Below, piece after piece: positions 1-13,849 of a stretch of DNA of 64,000 bases (position 1 is the stretch's first letter; each line of letters begins with the position of its first letter). The DNA is from Balanoglossus misakiensis (taxonomy: Eukaryota; Hemichordata): NCBI GenBank assembly GCA_040954595.2, contig CM082593.2, positions 1,116,001 through 1,180,000 on the forward strand, written 5' to 3'. Position numbers and translations under genes: made by a program. The notes beneath the pieces are model-generated. The model searched no databases. It had not been told where the DNA came from and saw only the letters and a list, made by a program, of their open reading frames with translations.

Positions 1-2406
1 GTGAACTTATTTAACATGTACTTGATCATTGATATGGTAGAGACTGAGATCGCGTTTCTGTCGGGATAACTCGGTTGCGTTATATCGTGATGAAAATCAG
101 TCGATGTCGACCCGACTTCCAAATTAAAAGCAAACCACTTGACAGATGATGTAATCTAATACACTTTCAAAACAAGACGGTCAAAATTGGCCAAAATTGA
201 CGCCAAAGAAGTTGCAGCAATTGGATTTGAAATATTTGCGTTCGTTGAATCTGTACATACCTGCAACGTCTGCCATAACTTGGATTTAAAAAAATCGACG
301 ATTGTTTTAGCTCAACAAGAAAGGTACCAGATGTAGTTTCGGTCACGTCTTGCACCTCAACCTCACTCTGTAATCGTTTTGGGATTTTCAACAATAGAAT
401 TATCTGTGTCCAGATTAATGTGACGGTGTTGTGTTCAGAGCCCCGTTTTGAATGTTTTCGGTTGTGCAATCGGGTTTAAATAACAACCTTGCACATCAAT
501 CATTCCAAATATTATGATGCAAGGTTGCGAGTATGCATGAAGACATATCCAGAAATTGCCTGGGTATTACGTGTTCTTTAGAAACAGGGACAAAGTTCTG
601 AGTTCAGATCTGCTCATCAAGTGTATAAATAGTATATTTGGTTCTCAAGACAATGCATTGTGACACTGAGTGCCAGGTGTTGGGGGTGTGTGGATAAGCA
701 GCAACACAGCTGTGCCTATTCTCATACATCCAGAATTCCACATCCATCACATTGACAGACATTGGCAGAACAATGTAATTGTTTGTTAAATACATGTGCG
801 GATTACGAAATAAAAACAAAAACTATTTTCATCAAGTTAGACGGAGCACATGACAATAGAATCAATTTTGGGGAAAACCATTTGAAATATACTTACATGG
901 AATCGATACAAATTGGTATTTGATTGTGTGCAGCCAATGACACCCTTTTGTGTCTTGATAATTAATGTTGAAATCACAGGACTTTGCAATTTGACAGAAC
1001 GCCAACAATTTTGAAGAAGTGTCAAATTGGACACGAATAAGCTCATACTACATTTAAATCATATGATTCACAGTCAGTTCTATATTTAGTTGACCGGTAT
1101 CACCGTTTCGACCCAGTTCTGTCACCAAATGTGTAAACCATTGAATTAAATTCCAAAACACCAGGCCAAACTGACGTTTTACCATCTAAATGTAGAGCTA
1201 GAGGGGGTACTTCCCATGCATGCCGCCCTCTAGAGTGGATATCTAAAGAAACAAAACTTCAGACTCTCGGACCAGGCTTGAGCGCCGGTTTGATCATCAT
1301 GAGGGCGTCACATGACACTGGACGGTTTGTTTGATAGGTGTTTACCTCTGCCAACTGAGTAGAAATTTATTTGTTTGTATTTCCAGGTATTCGTGTGATA
1401 AACGTCATGAATCACGTCATCAACAACTCCGATATTATTGCATTTCCGCCAGGTTGGACTTTGATACTTTAGCTAAAGGCGTGAAAGAAGCAACTGTATA
1501 ATTTAATCTCACCAGTCCTCGCTCTGCTGCTCAACAATTCCTGGCGTTGACTGCCGAAGGTATTATTTTATCGAATGGTATTTTAGACCATGACAAGTTT
1601 TAACAGACATCAAACGCTCACTTGGTTCGCGAAGAACTAAAATTATCACAAAACAGGTAAGCGCATATGCTGATACACTGTTTTATTCTGTGGATCGCGA
1701 ATACTTCACGTTGGTGGGGGGGGGGGGGCATGAACGGATTGACTTTTGTGTCAAAAATTCATAGTAACAACAGCAATAAACTCACCGTTACTGAAAGAAA
1801 TCTAAAGTTGCCATTTATAAAGAAGTTATAACATTTTAAGGTTACTTTTAGTAAGTTCGTCAGCTTAATCTTCCATTTACTGACTGACCCGAGATTTTAT
1901 TCGTTTGGCTGCCATTAACGCGTTCCTCTGTATCCAACAAAGTGACTGTACATTGTGTTTGTTTTTACCTAAGCCGTGTCACGACTCTGACAAGGGCGAT
2001 AAATCTCTCACTTAATAATATTGAGGTCATTCGGGAATTCGTTCGAGGGGTGGTCATGGTTTGCACATTTTGAGATATTTCATTTCGACTTTTTTGTTTG
2101 TTTATTGGCCAGTCAATACATATTTTATTTGCATAACTTTATCCTCATTTCGAATATGATATTCAAAAGTGCAGTACAAATCCTCAGCCTGAAGTTCCAA
2201 TCATTAGAATGCATGCATTTCTAATCCCCGTATACGGTATAGACAATAACCCGAATCAACATAGATGAACGTATTATTGACAGCATGATCAAGTTCTCAA
2301 TTACCGAAACAAATTCTGATTTGCTCCGCCATGTTTTCTATTTCCCTCCAGAGTTTTACCCTGCGTTCTTCTTCAACAAACTATGGTGGAATAACCGATC
2401 TCCAGA
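1..2406. other. Left flank without a convincing gene
   Basis: No complete gene could be built here. On the minus strand three short stretches look weakly protein-like: 1046-897 (50 codons from an ATG to a good donor, GTAAGT), about 825-604 (contains YLTNNYIVLPMSVNV, ends at a stop) and about 361-250 (contains IFLNPSYGRRCRYV, followed by a GTATGT donor). Their order and some words faintly recall carotenoid oxygenases (beta-carotene oxygenase family), but the iron-binding histidine blocks expected between them were not found. They may be a decayed or mis-split gene, or chance. The interval 1100-2400 may hold the promoter and 5' UTR of the downstream protease; no clear core promoter was recognised. 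Confidence 0.35.
1716..1728. repeat. Poly-G run
   Basis: A run of 13 consecutive G. It is simple low-complexity sequence and its length may be unreliable in the assembly. Confidence 0.9.
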
Positions 2407-4826
<2,420 letters not shown>

Positions 4827-5066
4827 AATAATTTGGTTGGAAACTCTGGTCTGCATTCCCAATTTGCAATGAGTGCAATAGCTTGCAGTGTTTGTCTGAA
4901 ATCAGTATGTAATCGACTACAATCTTTGTAAATGGTATAAAAATACACAAATTTGCAAGTATTACGTGCCATACTTAATTGTTTTCTTGCCAGGTTGTAT
5001 ATAAAAAAAGTCACATTGTACACATGCTAACCTGTCATACAAACTTTGCCATTAAGTTTTAGTTTT

Positions 5067-5072
5067 TTTATT
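5067..5072 (-). terminator. Probable poly(A) signal of the fucosyltransferase
   Basis: AATAAA on the minus strand, about 127 bp beyond the fucosyltransferase stop. It sits inside the presumed protease 3' UTR, so the two transcripts would overlap. Confidence 0.5.
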
Positions 5073-5153
5073 ATCATATACGGACGTTCACTGTATTGTA
5101 AAAACATAATCATGTAAAATATTTTAAATTCATATTAAAATTATACATATAAG

Positions 5154-5159
5154 AATAAA
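5154..5159 (+). terminator. Probable poly(A) signal of the protease
   Basis: AATAAA lies 328 bp after the protease stop codon and before the fucosyltransferase stop codon on the opposite strand. It is the clearest + strand signal in this gap. Confidence 0.6.
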
Positions 5160-5198
5160 ACTCTTCACTTAAAGTAATTTTTGTCACGTAAGTGCCAA

Positions 5199-7027
5199 TC
5201 AGTGTCTGTCTTGTTTCATCAACTCGACAGCAGACTGACGATATTCTTGTTTGGTGAAATTCTTTCCGAGTTCTATAAATCGTCGTAGAGTCCTGGCTTC
5301 GTACTTTCCCTGATCGTAGAGCTGCATGTACAAATCAATGTGTGTGTTGGGATTCTCTGGATTGAAGTAAGTCGGACGGGGACAGTTATAGTGTTCTGGC
5401 TTTGCAATGTACGTCGTTGGTTCTCGGTTTTCCCTGATCGCTTTTTCGTTGCCGTTTACTCGATTGCATACACCACACTCAAAAGCGTCAATGAAGTTCA
5501 TTTTGGTATAATCGTTCACTGCCCAGTTCCGTGAATGCATTTCGGCCAAAAGCCGTTCATTACTGACCCCTGTTCTCTTAAACTCCAGATACTTCTCATA
5601 CTCATCATCGTTTTCATCCAAGTACTTTAAGAACTTTGCAAGTTCTTCGGGACTGTCGAAGTCATCAGCTACAACTGCAGCGTGTTCAGTCGGTAACCAA
5701 TCTTTTATTGATGGCGAACCTCTGTAGATGGGCACTGATCCAATTTTGAGCGCTCTCCAGAACTTCTCAGTGATGTAGTCATTACATATGGCATTCTCAA
5801 AGGAAATATGGAACTTGTACTTCGCCAGAATCTTATGAAACGTTCTGCTGTCCATGGTTAGTGGGTCTACCAGCTCATCCGGCAGATCCTTATTGTGAAG
5901 ACAAGAACCATAAGAGTCCACTTTGACATGTTTCATTAGTTCTGCCACGTAGCTATCTCGATCTGACGGTGGATCGCAGTCAGACTGCACATAAGCGACA
6001 AGAGCCAAGTCGCCTTTACTCTTCTCATTTGTAGGCACAAGGAAGTCAGTACTTGTCAGGTCTGACAGTTTTTCCAGATACTGAGTGGTGATTGGAAATG
6101 AAGATTCCCTCTTGAACGTTGATGTGTGGTTGAACAGAGTGAGACACTCGGGCTGGGTAAGTTTGTAGTTATTCTTCGGCGATTCTTCGTGTAACAGTGC
6201 CCACTCGTGATGCGGTTTCCTCGGCAACGGCAGATCATGTGAGCTGACATCGGTGCCATAGAACACAAAGACCTTCGTCCGCGGGTGATTCTGAAAGTGT
6301 CTGTCGATCGTAAAGAAGCATTTGTCCCCGCCACAAGACTTCACCTGGCCTCTCTCTCCAGTGAAGCCAGTCCACCAGAGAATGATTGGAACTTTGATAT
6401 CAAGTTTTGTGGCATCAATTTGAAGTTTTTCGTGCCTGTCGATATTATCTGAAAAAGAGTACAGCAGTTATGGGATGTACGAGAAAACAGCACGTTATAA
6501 TTATTGATTGACAAAATACTCTCTTGGTGTTATTTTGGTAAATCGCAAGTTATCTTAGAATGCTTTCAGCTGTTTACCTCCTCTGACCATTTGTCCTCCA
6601 TAATCCACCGTCTCTTCAATCCAAAACTCATCGTTTTCAATCCCATTGAATGGACCTCCAAACACAATATCATCCACGGTCAAGTTGCCAAGAATCTGCA
6701 GTACATAACAGAGATCGAAAAAAAATCTTTTAAACTTCCAGGTTATTTTGTCCCTTACTATATTCATAAAGCAGAATAAAACTGTGACTAAAGTTATTCC
6801 CTGGTTGAAAATTCCAGGACTTTCATGAGCACAGACCGGACTAAAACCCGGAAATATATTGGGAAATGAATATTGACACGTAATGACACACCATTTCCAA
6901 ACCACGGTTCTTTTCGTTTGTAAAGAGAAAAAAACTCACGGTTTGACTTTACCTGGAGTATAAAGAAAAGCACAACACACGCTGCGCAAGCTAGGAACAC
7001 CCGCCTCCTCCGATTAATCGCAGCCAT
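5199..7027 (-). CDS. GT10 alpha-1,3-fucosyltransferase, FUT10/FUT11 (POFUT3/4) type
   Basis: Three exons on the minus strand: 7027-6953, 6695-6578 and 6448-5199, giving 480 residues with intact frame. The N-terminus is MAAINRRRR followed by a hydrophobic segment of about 16 residues (VFLACAACVVLFFILQ), the layout of a Golgi/ER type II membrane glycosyltransferase. The GT10 core is clear: WWTGF near residue 86, VDSYGSCLHNK at about 241-251, and the GDP-fucose region HISFENAICNDYITEKFWRA at about 278-297, then GSPSIKDWLP. The SPSI(K/R)DWLP and DEYEKYLEFK wording and the long Cys-containing C-terminus (CGVC, YNCPRPTYF) match FUT10/FUT11 better than Lewis-type FUT3-7. Family knowledge: vertebrate FUT10/FUT11 have been reported as protein O-fucosyltransferases acting on EMI domains, so the acceptor here may be protein rather than glycan. 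An in-frame ATG at 7096 would add 23 residues; 7027 gives the more usual short cytosolic tail. Which paralogue it represents is not resolved. Confidence 0.9.
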
Positions 7028-7262
7028 AAATGTATTCGCGATCGTCAATGCTGTGGTCCGTCCGCAATCAATGCGGAAATGACCATTTGCAAACAAGAGA
7101 AGAGGGGTGGGATAGCTTTCTGTCCGTGTGGTGGCGCTGTGTCATGTTACCTACGGCTATGGACGCCATATTGTGTTTTTACAGCAAGTTGCGCAGTCTT
7201 ATAAAATGTGTATTGTTTATCCTCGCGTCACATTTCAACAATCCGCCATTGCTTGAGACAAA
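7028..7262. promoter_or_regulatory. Shared divergent promoter, fucosyltransferase / SRSF7
   Basis: Only 235 bp separate the start codons of two genes read in opposite directions, so both promoters must overlap. No TATA box was recognised. A GCCAT word near 7166 resembles a YY1-type site. This is an inference from gene arrangement, without mapped start sites. Confidence 0.5.
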
Positions 7263-10200
7263 ATGGCTGAGCTGGACAGAACGTACGGAGGATATCGGAT
7301 TTTTGTTGGTGATTTGGGGCCACGGGTCGGTAAATACGAACTGGAAAAGGAATTCGAGTATTATGGTCCATTAATTAATGTTTGGGTTGCGAGGTATGTT
7401 GAGAATTTAAGCAGTTTCCGGGTACTTTCGATATGCGGAAATCGATCACCCTCGGGTCGGTTTCTGCAGTTGCACTGTGGTAGCTGCAGTACCTGGTCTT
7501 TAACTCTAGGTTTTGCCTTTAGCTGTGGTCCTCCATGGTGGAACTTGGCTAGATATCATTGTATTTTGTTGCAATGTTTTACCGGGTATTATGTTGTTGT
7601 TTTTTAGGGAGGGTAGTGGGTGCAGTCAGTAATCTTGCTGCAATGAACATAGCTGGCGCTGCTGGGTTGACATGAACCTAGCAGCACTTGCTGCAATCAC
7701 TGCAGCAATCAGAAACCACTTGTCACAGAGCTCTCAAATGCAGCCCTACATAACAAGTATGAGTTACTGTGCTTGTAGCTGTCAGCTGTCCAACTTCACT
7801 GTCTTTACTAGACGTTTTGCAAATGCATTCCCACACACAGGAACCCACCCGGTTTTGCGTTCTTAGTTTACAAGTACAAGGATGATGCTGAGAGAGCAAC
7901 ACGGGCATTGGATGGAAGGTGAGATCTTGGTACCTGTAATTGTTTTATGCAATATTGCAGTAAACTGTTTGATTTCTTTTTGTTCAACTTTGAAGATCAG
8001 AAATTGGTAATGTATGACTGATTTTAAAATCATTACAGGACCGTGTGTGGGAGACGAGTGAGGGTCGAACACGCCCGCCCACAGCCGAGTCGCACAAGGA
8101 GACCGCCTCCGCCTCGAAGATGGGACCCAAGTCTTAAGTGTTACACCTGCGGTGAACGTGGTCATTTTGCCCGCGATTGCGACAGAGACCGCTTCCGTGG
8201 TAGTGGTGGCGGCGGTGGGCGTAGCAGTCGATACAGCAGGTAGGTGTCTATTCAACAGCTCACACATGTGTCTACTGTCTTCAGTGCATGACCAAGAATG
8301 CAATTATTGCTTCACAACCAACTTTACATCGAGGGAGATTTTAACTGATTGATCTGAAATCAAGATGTCAAGAGGTCGATCGTTGTGACTGGAAGCTGTA
8401 TCTTTAGACTGCCATCAATTGCAATGCTTGAAATACTTTCTATTGACAATGCTGAATTCAGAGAAATGTTTTTGATTGCTGCAGTAACAGCAGTAATGTT
8501 TAAAAAATATATACAGCAGATTCTTTGGGAAAGCTTACGTTTACCTGGAGAGGCAAAATTCCTCGATTGGCCTTAAAAAATTCTCAGACTGTGTGGTCTG
8601 CCTTTGTTACCTCATTGTCAACTGTGATGACTCTTTCACAAACTTGAACTTGGAAATCAGCTGTATTATTTTTTATACATTAATGCTTGTAGTTTACGAA
8701 AGCTAAGCCCTGTACTTGTATGTATGTCTATCATGGACAACCCTTTTTTTCTTGTCATCGTTCCATGTTATTAATTTTTTTTTTCATTTTTTGTGCAATG
8801 ACTTGCTTGTTTATTCAGGAGGTTATGGATAAGTCATTGAAAACCAAACGTGTGTATACTCACCAAAAACATACTCGCCTCCTCACATTCGTGTATGTGT
8901 ACGCAAGAGATATACTAGTATGGCCGAATATTGCCGAGCGAATCACTGAGCACCATTTGAACCATGTGACCCGAGAACCAAGCATGCCTTGCAAAACCAA
9001 TGGGCGGTGTGAACCATGATTCGAACCAACCAATCACAAGCAGGAGTGTTGTCCATACTCAGTTAAAAGTTTCAAGAGGGGCCAACCCACTTAGAGCCAT
9101 TAAACCAATATTACCAGCTTGTCAAAGTGTACATCTACCAAAATTAAGACCCAGGCCATACCTCTGCGACTACTTCACTCCAGTGCTCTACTCGATATAT
9201 GTAACTGGGTTACTGTACACTACTGTTATCTTAGACCACACTATGTAATAAAACTTGCGTACCAGAAGTAGGTAAATAACACATCACACTTCCTTATATC
9301 TCATTCTTTCCAAAGGTACAGGTAACATTTTCACTACCTTCAGATACTTTCAACTGGTAGATGATGAAAGTTTATTTTGTTCGTCTCGACTTTTTAAAGT
9401 GTGTTTTGGCAGGAATGTAATTATGTTTGAAAACAGGAATTCTGAAAAAAACACCGTGTTTCTCCACACAAACATACAACCTAATAGAGTTTATGACTTT
9501 GAAAGTATCTGGATGTAGATATTGGTATACAGTTTGTAGTATCATTGTGGGTGACCTTTTCATGTTTACTCCATTCTAGTAATGTCTTCAAGTGTATTTT
9601 ACAAACATCAGCTTTTGGTTTATTTGGAATTTAGTGTACCTGTAAGAAAGGTTGCTTGATGATGACGGTGTATGTGTAATTTTTGGCGTTTGTGCATTTT
9701 CGTGATCTGGAAAATATTTACCAAAATGCTTGTCAATATTGCTGTGATTTCCTTCAAGTGTGACCAATTTTTTCATGAACTTTCAAAGAGTTCAATCATT
9801 CCTTATGATCTTGTGAAACTGAAGGGGCACTCAAAGCTTTGAAGCCACAATCCTCTTTGTGCTCAGTAGGTTTAAAATTTTACATGTGAAATGAAAGGCA
9901 ACCTTTTACCAGGTTTTATGGTCAGGATTATTGAATGCTTAAGAACCTGAATTGTGTTAAGATGAAGATAGACAATGGATGTTTTGTGTGATGGAGCATA
10001 CAAGTCGCTGTCTGCTTTCATTTCATCTCTCTGATTGGAATTTCTCCTACTCTTCCTTCTCCAGATCCCGTTCTCGTTCACCAATAAGGCGTCGTTCCTA
10101 CAGCAGGTTAGTTCCACTCAGATGCATTTTTGCAATTCTCAATATCACGTTCATCTGACAGATTACGGTGGCAAGATGCAACATCAAACACTGGCATTAT

Positions 10201-10322
10201 CACCCTCACACCCTTTTGTCTTTGAAATTCACAGGAGTCGATCCAGATCTCGTTCCAGATCTAGGACACCTCGTGATCTGAGCAGAAGTAGAAGTCTGTC
10301 TTTGTCCCCAGGAAGAAGATAA
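7263..10322 (+). CDS. SRSF7: SR splicing factor with RRM, CCHC zinc knuckle and RS tail (SRSF7/9G8-like)
   Basis: Five exons, 7263-7393, 7841-7918, 8039-8239, 10065-10106 and 10235-10322, encode 179 residues. The RRM spans about residues 11-80, with RNP2 RIFVGDL (12-18) and RNP1 GFAFLVYK (48-55); the split codon at the first junction restores ARNPPGFAF, a family hallmark. A zinc knuckle CYTCGERGHFARDC (C104, C107, H112, C117; CX2CX4HX4C) separates it from a Gly-rich linker and a short RS tail made by the last two exons. The knuckle distinguishes SRSF7 (fly 9G8/Rbp1-like) from SRSF3. These nuclear proteins bind exonic enhancers, recruit the spliceosome and aid mRNA export; SR-kinases phosphorylate the RS repeats. 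The RS tail is shorter than in vertebrate SRSF7 (about 238 residues in total), so extra alternative exons may exist. Intron 3 (1.8 kb) is by far the longest, and SR genes often autoregulate there through a poison exon. Confidence 0.92.
8240..10064 (+). other. Long intron 3 of the SRSF7-like gene
   Basis: This intron is 1.8 kb long, while the others in the gene are 120-450 bp. It contains pyrimidine-rich acceptor-like sites, the best ending at 8818 (TTTATTCAG). Reading on in the exon 3 frame from 8819 meets a stop after six codons, as a poison cassette exon would. No other coding content was recognised. Confidence 0.4.
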
Positions 10323-10753
10323 TTAAGGTGGGGAGCGAGCTACTGCTTGTGTTGCAGTACATCAATGATTTAAAAAAATAAGAGCCTTCTCATTCAACTG
10401 TTTGAGTCAGAAGGTCTAAAATGTAGGCTTAAATGCGGAGTTAATTGAACTTGATGTTTAAAGATTTAGCATGTGACTGGAATATTATTGAGCCAGGTTT
10501 CATATAATTCAAATGATTATATATTTTTCTGCCTTGTTTTACCAGGTTGATTTCCAATGGTAAATGGTCTCACTGGAGCAATTTAGTTTTTTTGCCAATT
10601 CAGAAAATTTTACCACAGATTTTTCTCTTGTTCGTATTATCTACTGTAACTTTAAGTAAATGGTATCAAAATTTTATTTCTCTACTCCTTCACAGCTAAT
10701 GTCCAATTTCGATCACATGCTGCATACAATCAACTTCTTGAATGTTTTTGTAA

Positions 10754-10759
10754 AATAAA
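10754..10759 (+). terminator. Probable poly(A) signal of SRSF7-like gene
   Basis: AATAAA, 432 bp after the stop codon, is followed by a T-rich stretch. It implies a 3' UTR of roughly 450 bp. Confidence 0.6.
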
Positions 10760-10779
10760 ATCTTTCTTTCATGAGGTGT

Positions 10780-11700
10780 TGTATTCAAGATTTTGCAGAA
10801 CTAGCATTTATTTAAAGAAAGACTGTTTTTGGAGAAAGAATCAGTTTACATGTATTTGCAGATTTGAAGTAAGATATAATTTCCACCTGCCGTCTATTTT
10901 TATGGTCCTTTACTGACATGTTGAAATTATCAATAATTGATGCCAAGTGTTTAGGCAGACTATGTTTTATTTTACACAGTTTTTATTCTGTTTGTGTCTG
11001 TTTTATGCTTTCCAGAATAAAAGAGAAAGACTGTCAAAAGGGAAGCCTTTTCAACTTAATGAAACTGACTTGGCAAGGGTCTATTGTATTATGATTTTCT
11101 TGAGCCCTCCCCCACCCACACATGCGCACATTTTTTGGTACAATCCCATTGTTTTCATTGGTGTGGGTATGACCATTCACCGGAAGGTGGGGATGACAGG
11201 ATTGAACTCATCACAATAAGTTCTTTTAAAATCAAGTTTAAACTTTTAGTTGTTTGTTTGTTTAGCATTGAAATTCACATGTGGAATGTATACGTTGTCT
11301 TTCAATGATGAAAAGTACAATTAAAATGTTTACGAAATTTTAAAACTGTACTTGTGGCATCTTTTTCTTGCTTTAACCCTTTACCTTTCCCTCTTATGAT
11401 TCCCAGCTTCACCAAAGAATTGTTTTGATTCAGACGGCCAACCATGGTGGTGAAATAGTAAAACGTGTTGCCTCACGAGAAAATGACTGATGATATATTA
11501 AACATACAGGCCAACAACTGCAATGAAACAACACCGAAATGATGGGATGATGGTGTTCCCTTGCTGCCATTAGTTATAAATTACCCAGTTCTTGCACAAT
11601 GCTGTTTTAAAACCACAACAAAGTAGAATTTAGATGACTATTCGTTAAGAATTTTCGTGACATTGAGGGGTCGTTCTGAGACAAGCAGCGCCCCCACCGA
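10780..11700. other. Intergenic, SRSF7-like to CAMLG
   Basis: AT-rich sequence with no recognisable gene. It holds one degraded copy of a short inverted-repeat element (about 11374-11458). The last 60 bp before the CAMLG start are more GC-rich and probably form its promoter and 5' UTR. Confidence 0.5.
11374..11458. repeat. Short inverted-repeat element, degraded copy 1
   Basis: It begins with TTAACCCTTTACC and ends with ACCATGGTGGTGAAAT. The same start and end words bound a better-preserved copy at 13613-13706, suggesting a dispersed non-autonomous (MITE-like) repeat. No transposase is present. Confidence 0.4.
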
Positions 11701-11715
11701 CGGGTTTTACAAAAA

Positions 11716-11725
11716 AAGATGGCGG
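11716..11725 (+). promoter_or_regulatory. YY1-like motif overlapping the CAMLG start codon
   Basis: AAGATGGCGG contains the ATG itself. AANATGGCGG is the known YY1 core, commonly found just downstream of start sites of TATA-less housekeeping genes. Functional use here is inferred. Confidence 0.4.
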
Positions 11726-13426
11726 ACGCTTCTTCAGCTGCCCAACGGCGAGAGGCCAGAAGACGTCGGATTCTTATGAATTCAGAAGAGCGAATGAAGA
11801 AAGTGATGGGTCTGGCTGAGAATAAACAAGGTTGGTTTTATTATATCGACCTTCTTTTAACGGGACACGAGGCGGTTAAAGTTTCTTTTATACGCAAACT
11901 CACAGTGTACGCGACTCGTACATGTACGTACTGTACACATACACCATTTGAGTTTTTGTCCCATTTAAAAGTGCAGGCTCTGCAGCTCTGGGCTGAGTGA
12001 GGGCTCTTATCCTGATGGGCAGTTGTATCGACTTTTGACCTTTTATAACTGAAGCTGCCAATTCACTTGAGGAAATTATAAGATCGTGGCAAGGATAGAC
12101 TATCACCAGATTATTGTTTCTGGCTTGGTTCCCTTTACTTCCGGGTTTACAACAATGTCACTATGTCCGCCAAAGATACTATATTTTTAATGTAAAGAAG
12201 TCAAAGTGAACTGTAAGCATAGACAGAAGAAAACGAAGACGCAACATCATTTGAATGTCATGCTGCAGCTTGTAGGAGTAGTTCAAGCGATGCGCTGTAC
12301 TGACGATGGAATAAACAAATTCTATTGTTCAATATTTTATAAAGATGATGAAAGTGACAATCGAGAAGAACATACAAGAAGTGAAAACCGCTCAGCTTCT
12401 GGTGATAACAGACTCTTGGAAGAAAAACTTTGGGACTTGTCTGCCAGTACAGTCAATCCTGTGGGTGAAACAAATATTCCTGAGTTAGACAAAACTGTGG
12501 ATTCTGCAGAAACTGTAACTCTGGAAGAGAAGGGAGCTTCTGAACTGATATCAGGCAAGGAAAATGTAGAAACTGAAACAGAGATGGGATGTGAGCCTAA
12601 AAATGAGGAGGAGGAACACAGAGCTGAATCAAATGAGGAAGAAGGGATTACAGGAACTGAGAAAGACAGAGAGATGCCAGAGACAGAACCCACCAATATC
12701 AGGACAAATCGGCCAGTCACTTCAACAACCAGTACGTCGCCAAGTACCGGACAAAGTCACAACCCAACAGCCAGTATTGCAGACAGATATCGGATTTTAT
12801 TCGCGGTATTCTTCGCTATTATCGTCAGGGCATTGATTACGGTTCCAGTGTATGTAGGGATTTTTGGAAAGGTGGGTATTGCAGCTATAGCATTTCACTT
12901 TTGACTCAAGAGGGCGACCTTCAATACGATCTAACAATGACCAAATGTCATCTTTGTTATTACATCTGGATTAGACTTGCTGCAAATTACAGACATTCAT
13001 TGAAAATAGCTGGACCAGAGGTATAACATGTTTTCATTTTCATTTAAATTTCAGTCGATAATGATTCCATTTTTTACCTGGGAGGCATTTATTATTGGCT
13101 ATCAACAAATAACAAGAACCAACCAGGTGAGCGTCTATTCATTATGGAGAGGCATGATAAAGGACTTCTGTTTCATTTCATTGAACCTTTCTGTTATTTT
13201 TCACTTGGTTTTATGATAACTATGTGTCAATCTCCTTTTTCCCATCCAGACACAAGACAGAAAACCAGACCAGTCTATGCTAATTATGGCATTAATGTTG
13301 TGTGGAATTCATCAGGATGTCTTAACACAAGTTTCATCAACGCTGAAGATGGCTACCGATCTCATGACAGATTTAGTTATCTACATTTTCTCTTTTGTAA
13401 TCTTACATTCCATTCTGGAAATATAG
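11719..13426 (+). CDS. CAMLG: CAMLG / GET2 ortholog, tail-anchored protein insertion receptor subunit
   Basis: Four exons, 11719-11830, 12345-12871, 13055-13126 and 13250-13426, join in frame to 295 residues; human CAML is 296. The N-terminus has the family's basic motif (REARRRRILMNSEERMKKVM, residues 12-31), which in CAML/Get2 binds the targeting ATPase GET3/TRC40 in the cytosol. A long acidic Glu/Thr/Ser-rich linker follows, with little conservation expected. The C-terminal third is hydrophobic: about 188-211 (ILFAVFFAIIVRALITVPVY), then segments around 214-232, 247-258 and 279-295, consistent with the three ER membrane helices of the family. With WRB/GET1 it forms the ER receptor that inserts tail-anchored proteins. 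The GET1 partner is not in this window. The encoded protein ends directly after the last hydrophobic segment (SILEI). The start codon lies in a YY1-like context, as often in housekeeping genes. Confidence 0.9.
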
Positions 13427-13612
13427 ATGTAATATGTGTAGATTCTGATGAGTTTATACCAGGAAAATTGTATTTATGACCTCAAAAACTCATCGAAAAT
13501 CACTGCCAGTAAACTGTGGAGCGCATTCCCTTTTATTTCAGAGTATCTACAAGCCTAGAAACTTTCAACAGAAAACTGAAAACCTACATGTTCACCAGAT
13601 CATACAGCATGG

Positions 13613-13706
13613 TTTAACCCTTTCACCCCCAGTTTCCTCTTTAAAGGTCCAACCTTACCATAGAAAACAATGGGTTTTGGAACGAACCATGGTGGTGAAA
13701 GGGTTT
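13613..13706. repeat. Short inverted-repeat element, copy 2
   Basis: About 94 bp, bounded by TAACCCTTTCACCCCC and its imperfect reverse complement GGTGGTGAAAGGGTTT (14 of 16 positions pair). It lies in the 3' UTR region of CAMLG. With copy 1 it suggests a dispersed MITE-like family. Confidence 0.5.
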
Positions 13707-13807
13707 ACTAATAAGTATATTTCTCCTTGAAAGTCATGAATTGTAATGACTTTAATTATATGAACGGTCCTGATATTATCATGCATGTATATTGATGATG
13801 CAGATCC

Positions 13808-13813
13808 AATAAA
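13808..13813 (+). terminator. Probable poly(A) signal of CAMLG
   Basis: AATAAA, 382 bp after the stop, is followed by a TG-rich stretch (TTGTGTGTTGTTG) typical of a downstream element. Confidence 0.6.
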
Positions 13814-13849
13814 ATGATTAGTCCAAACAGTAACATTGTGTGTTGTTGA

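Noticed and set aside
7672-7866. 64-codon open frame before SRSF7 exon 2
   Set aside because: It lies in intron 1 and reads exon 2 in the wrong frame.
9000-9248. 82-codon open frame in SRSF7 intron 3
   Set aside because: No domain, no supporting splice sites and composition like surrounding intron sequence.
12337-12720. 127-codon minus-strand open frame
   Set aside because: It is the antisense shadow of the acidic linker exon of CAMLG.
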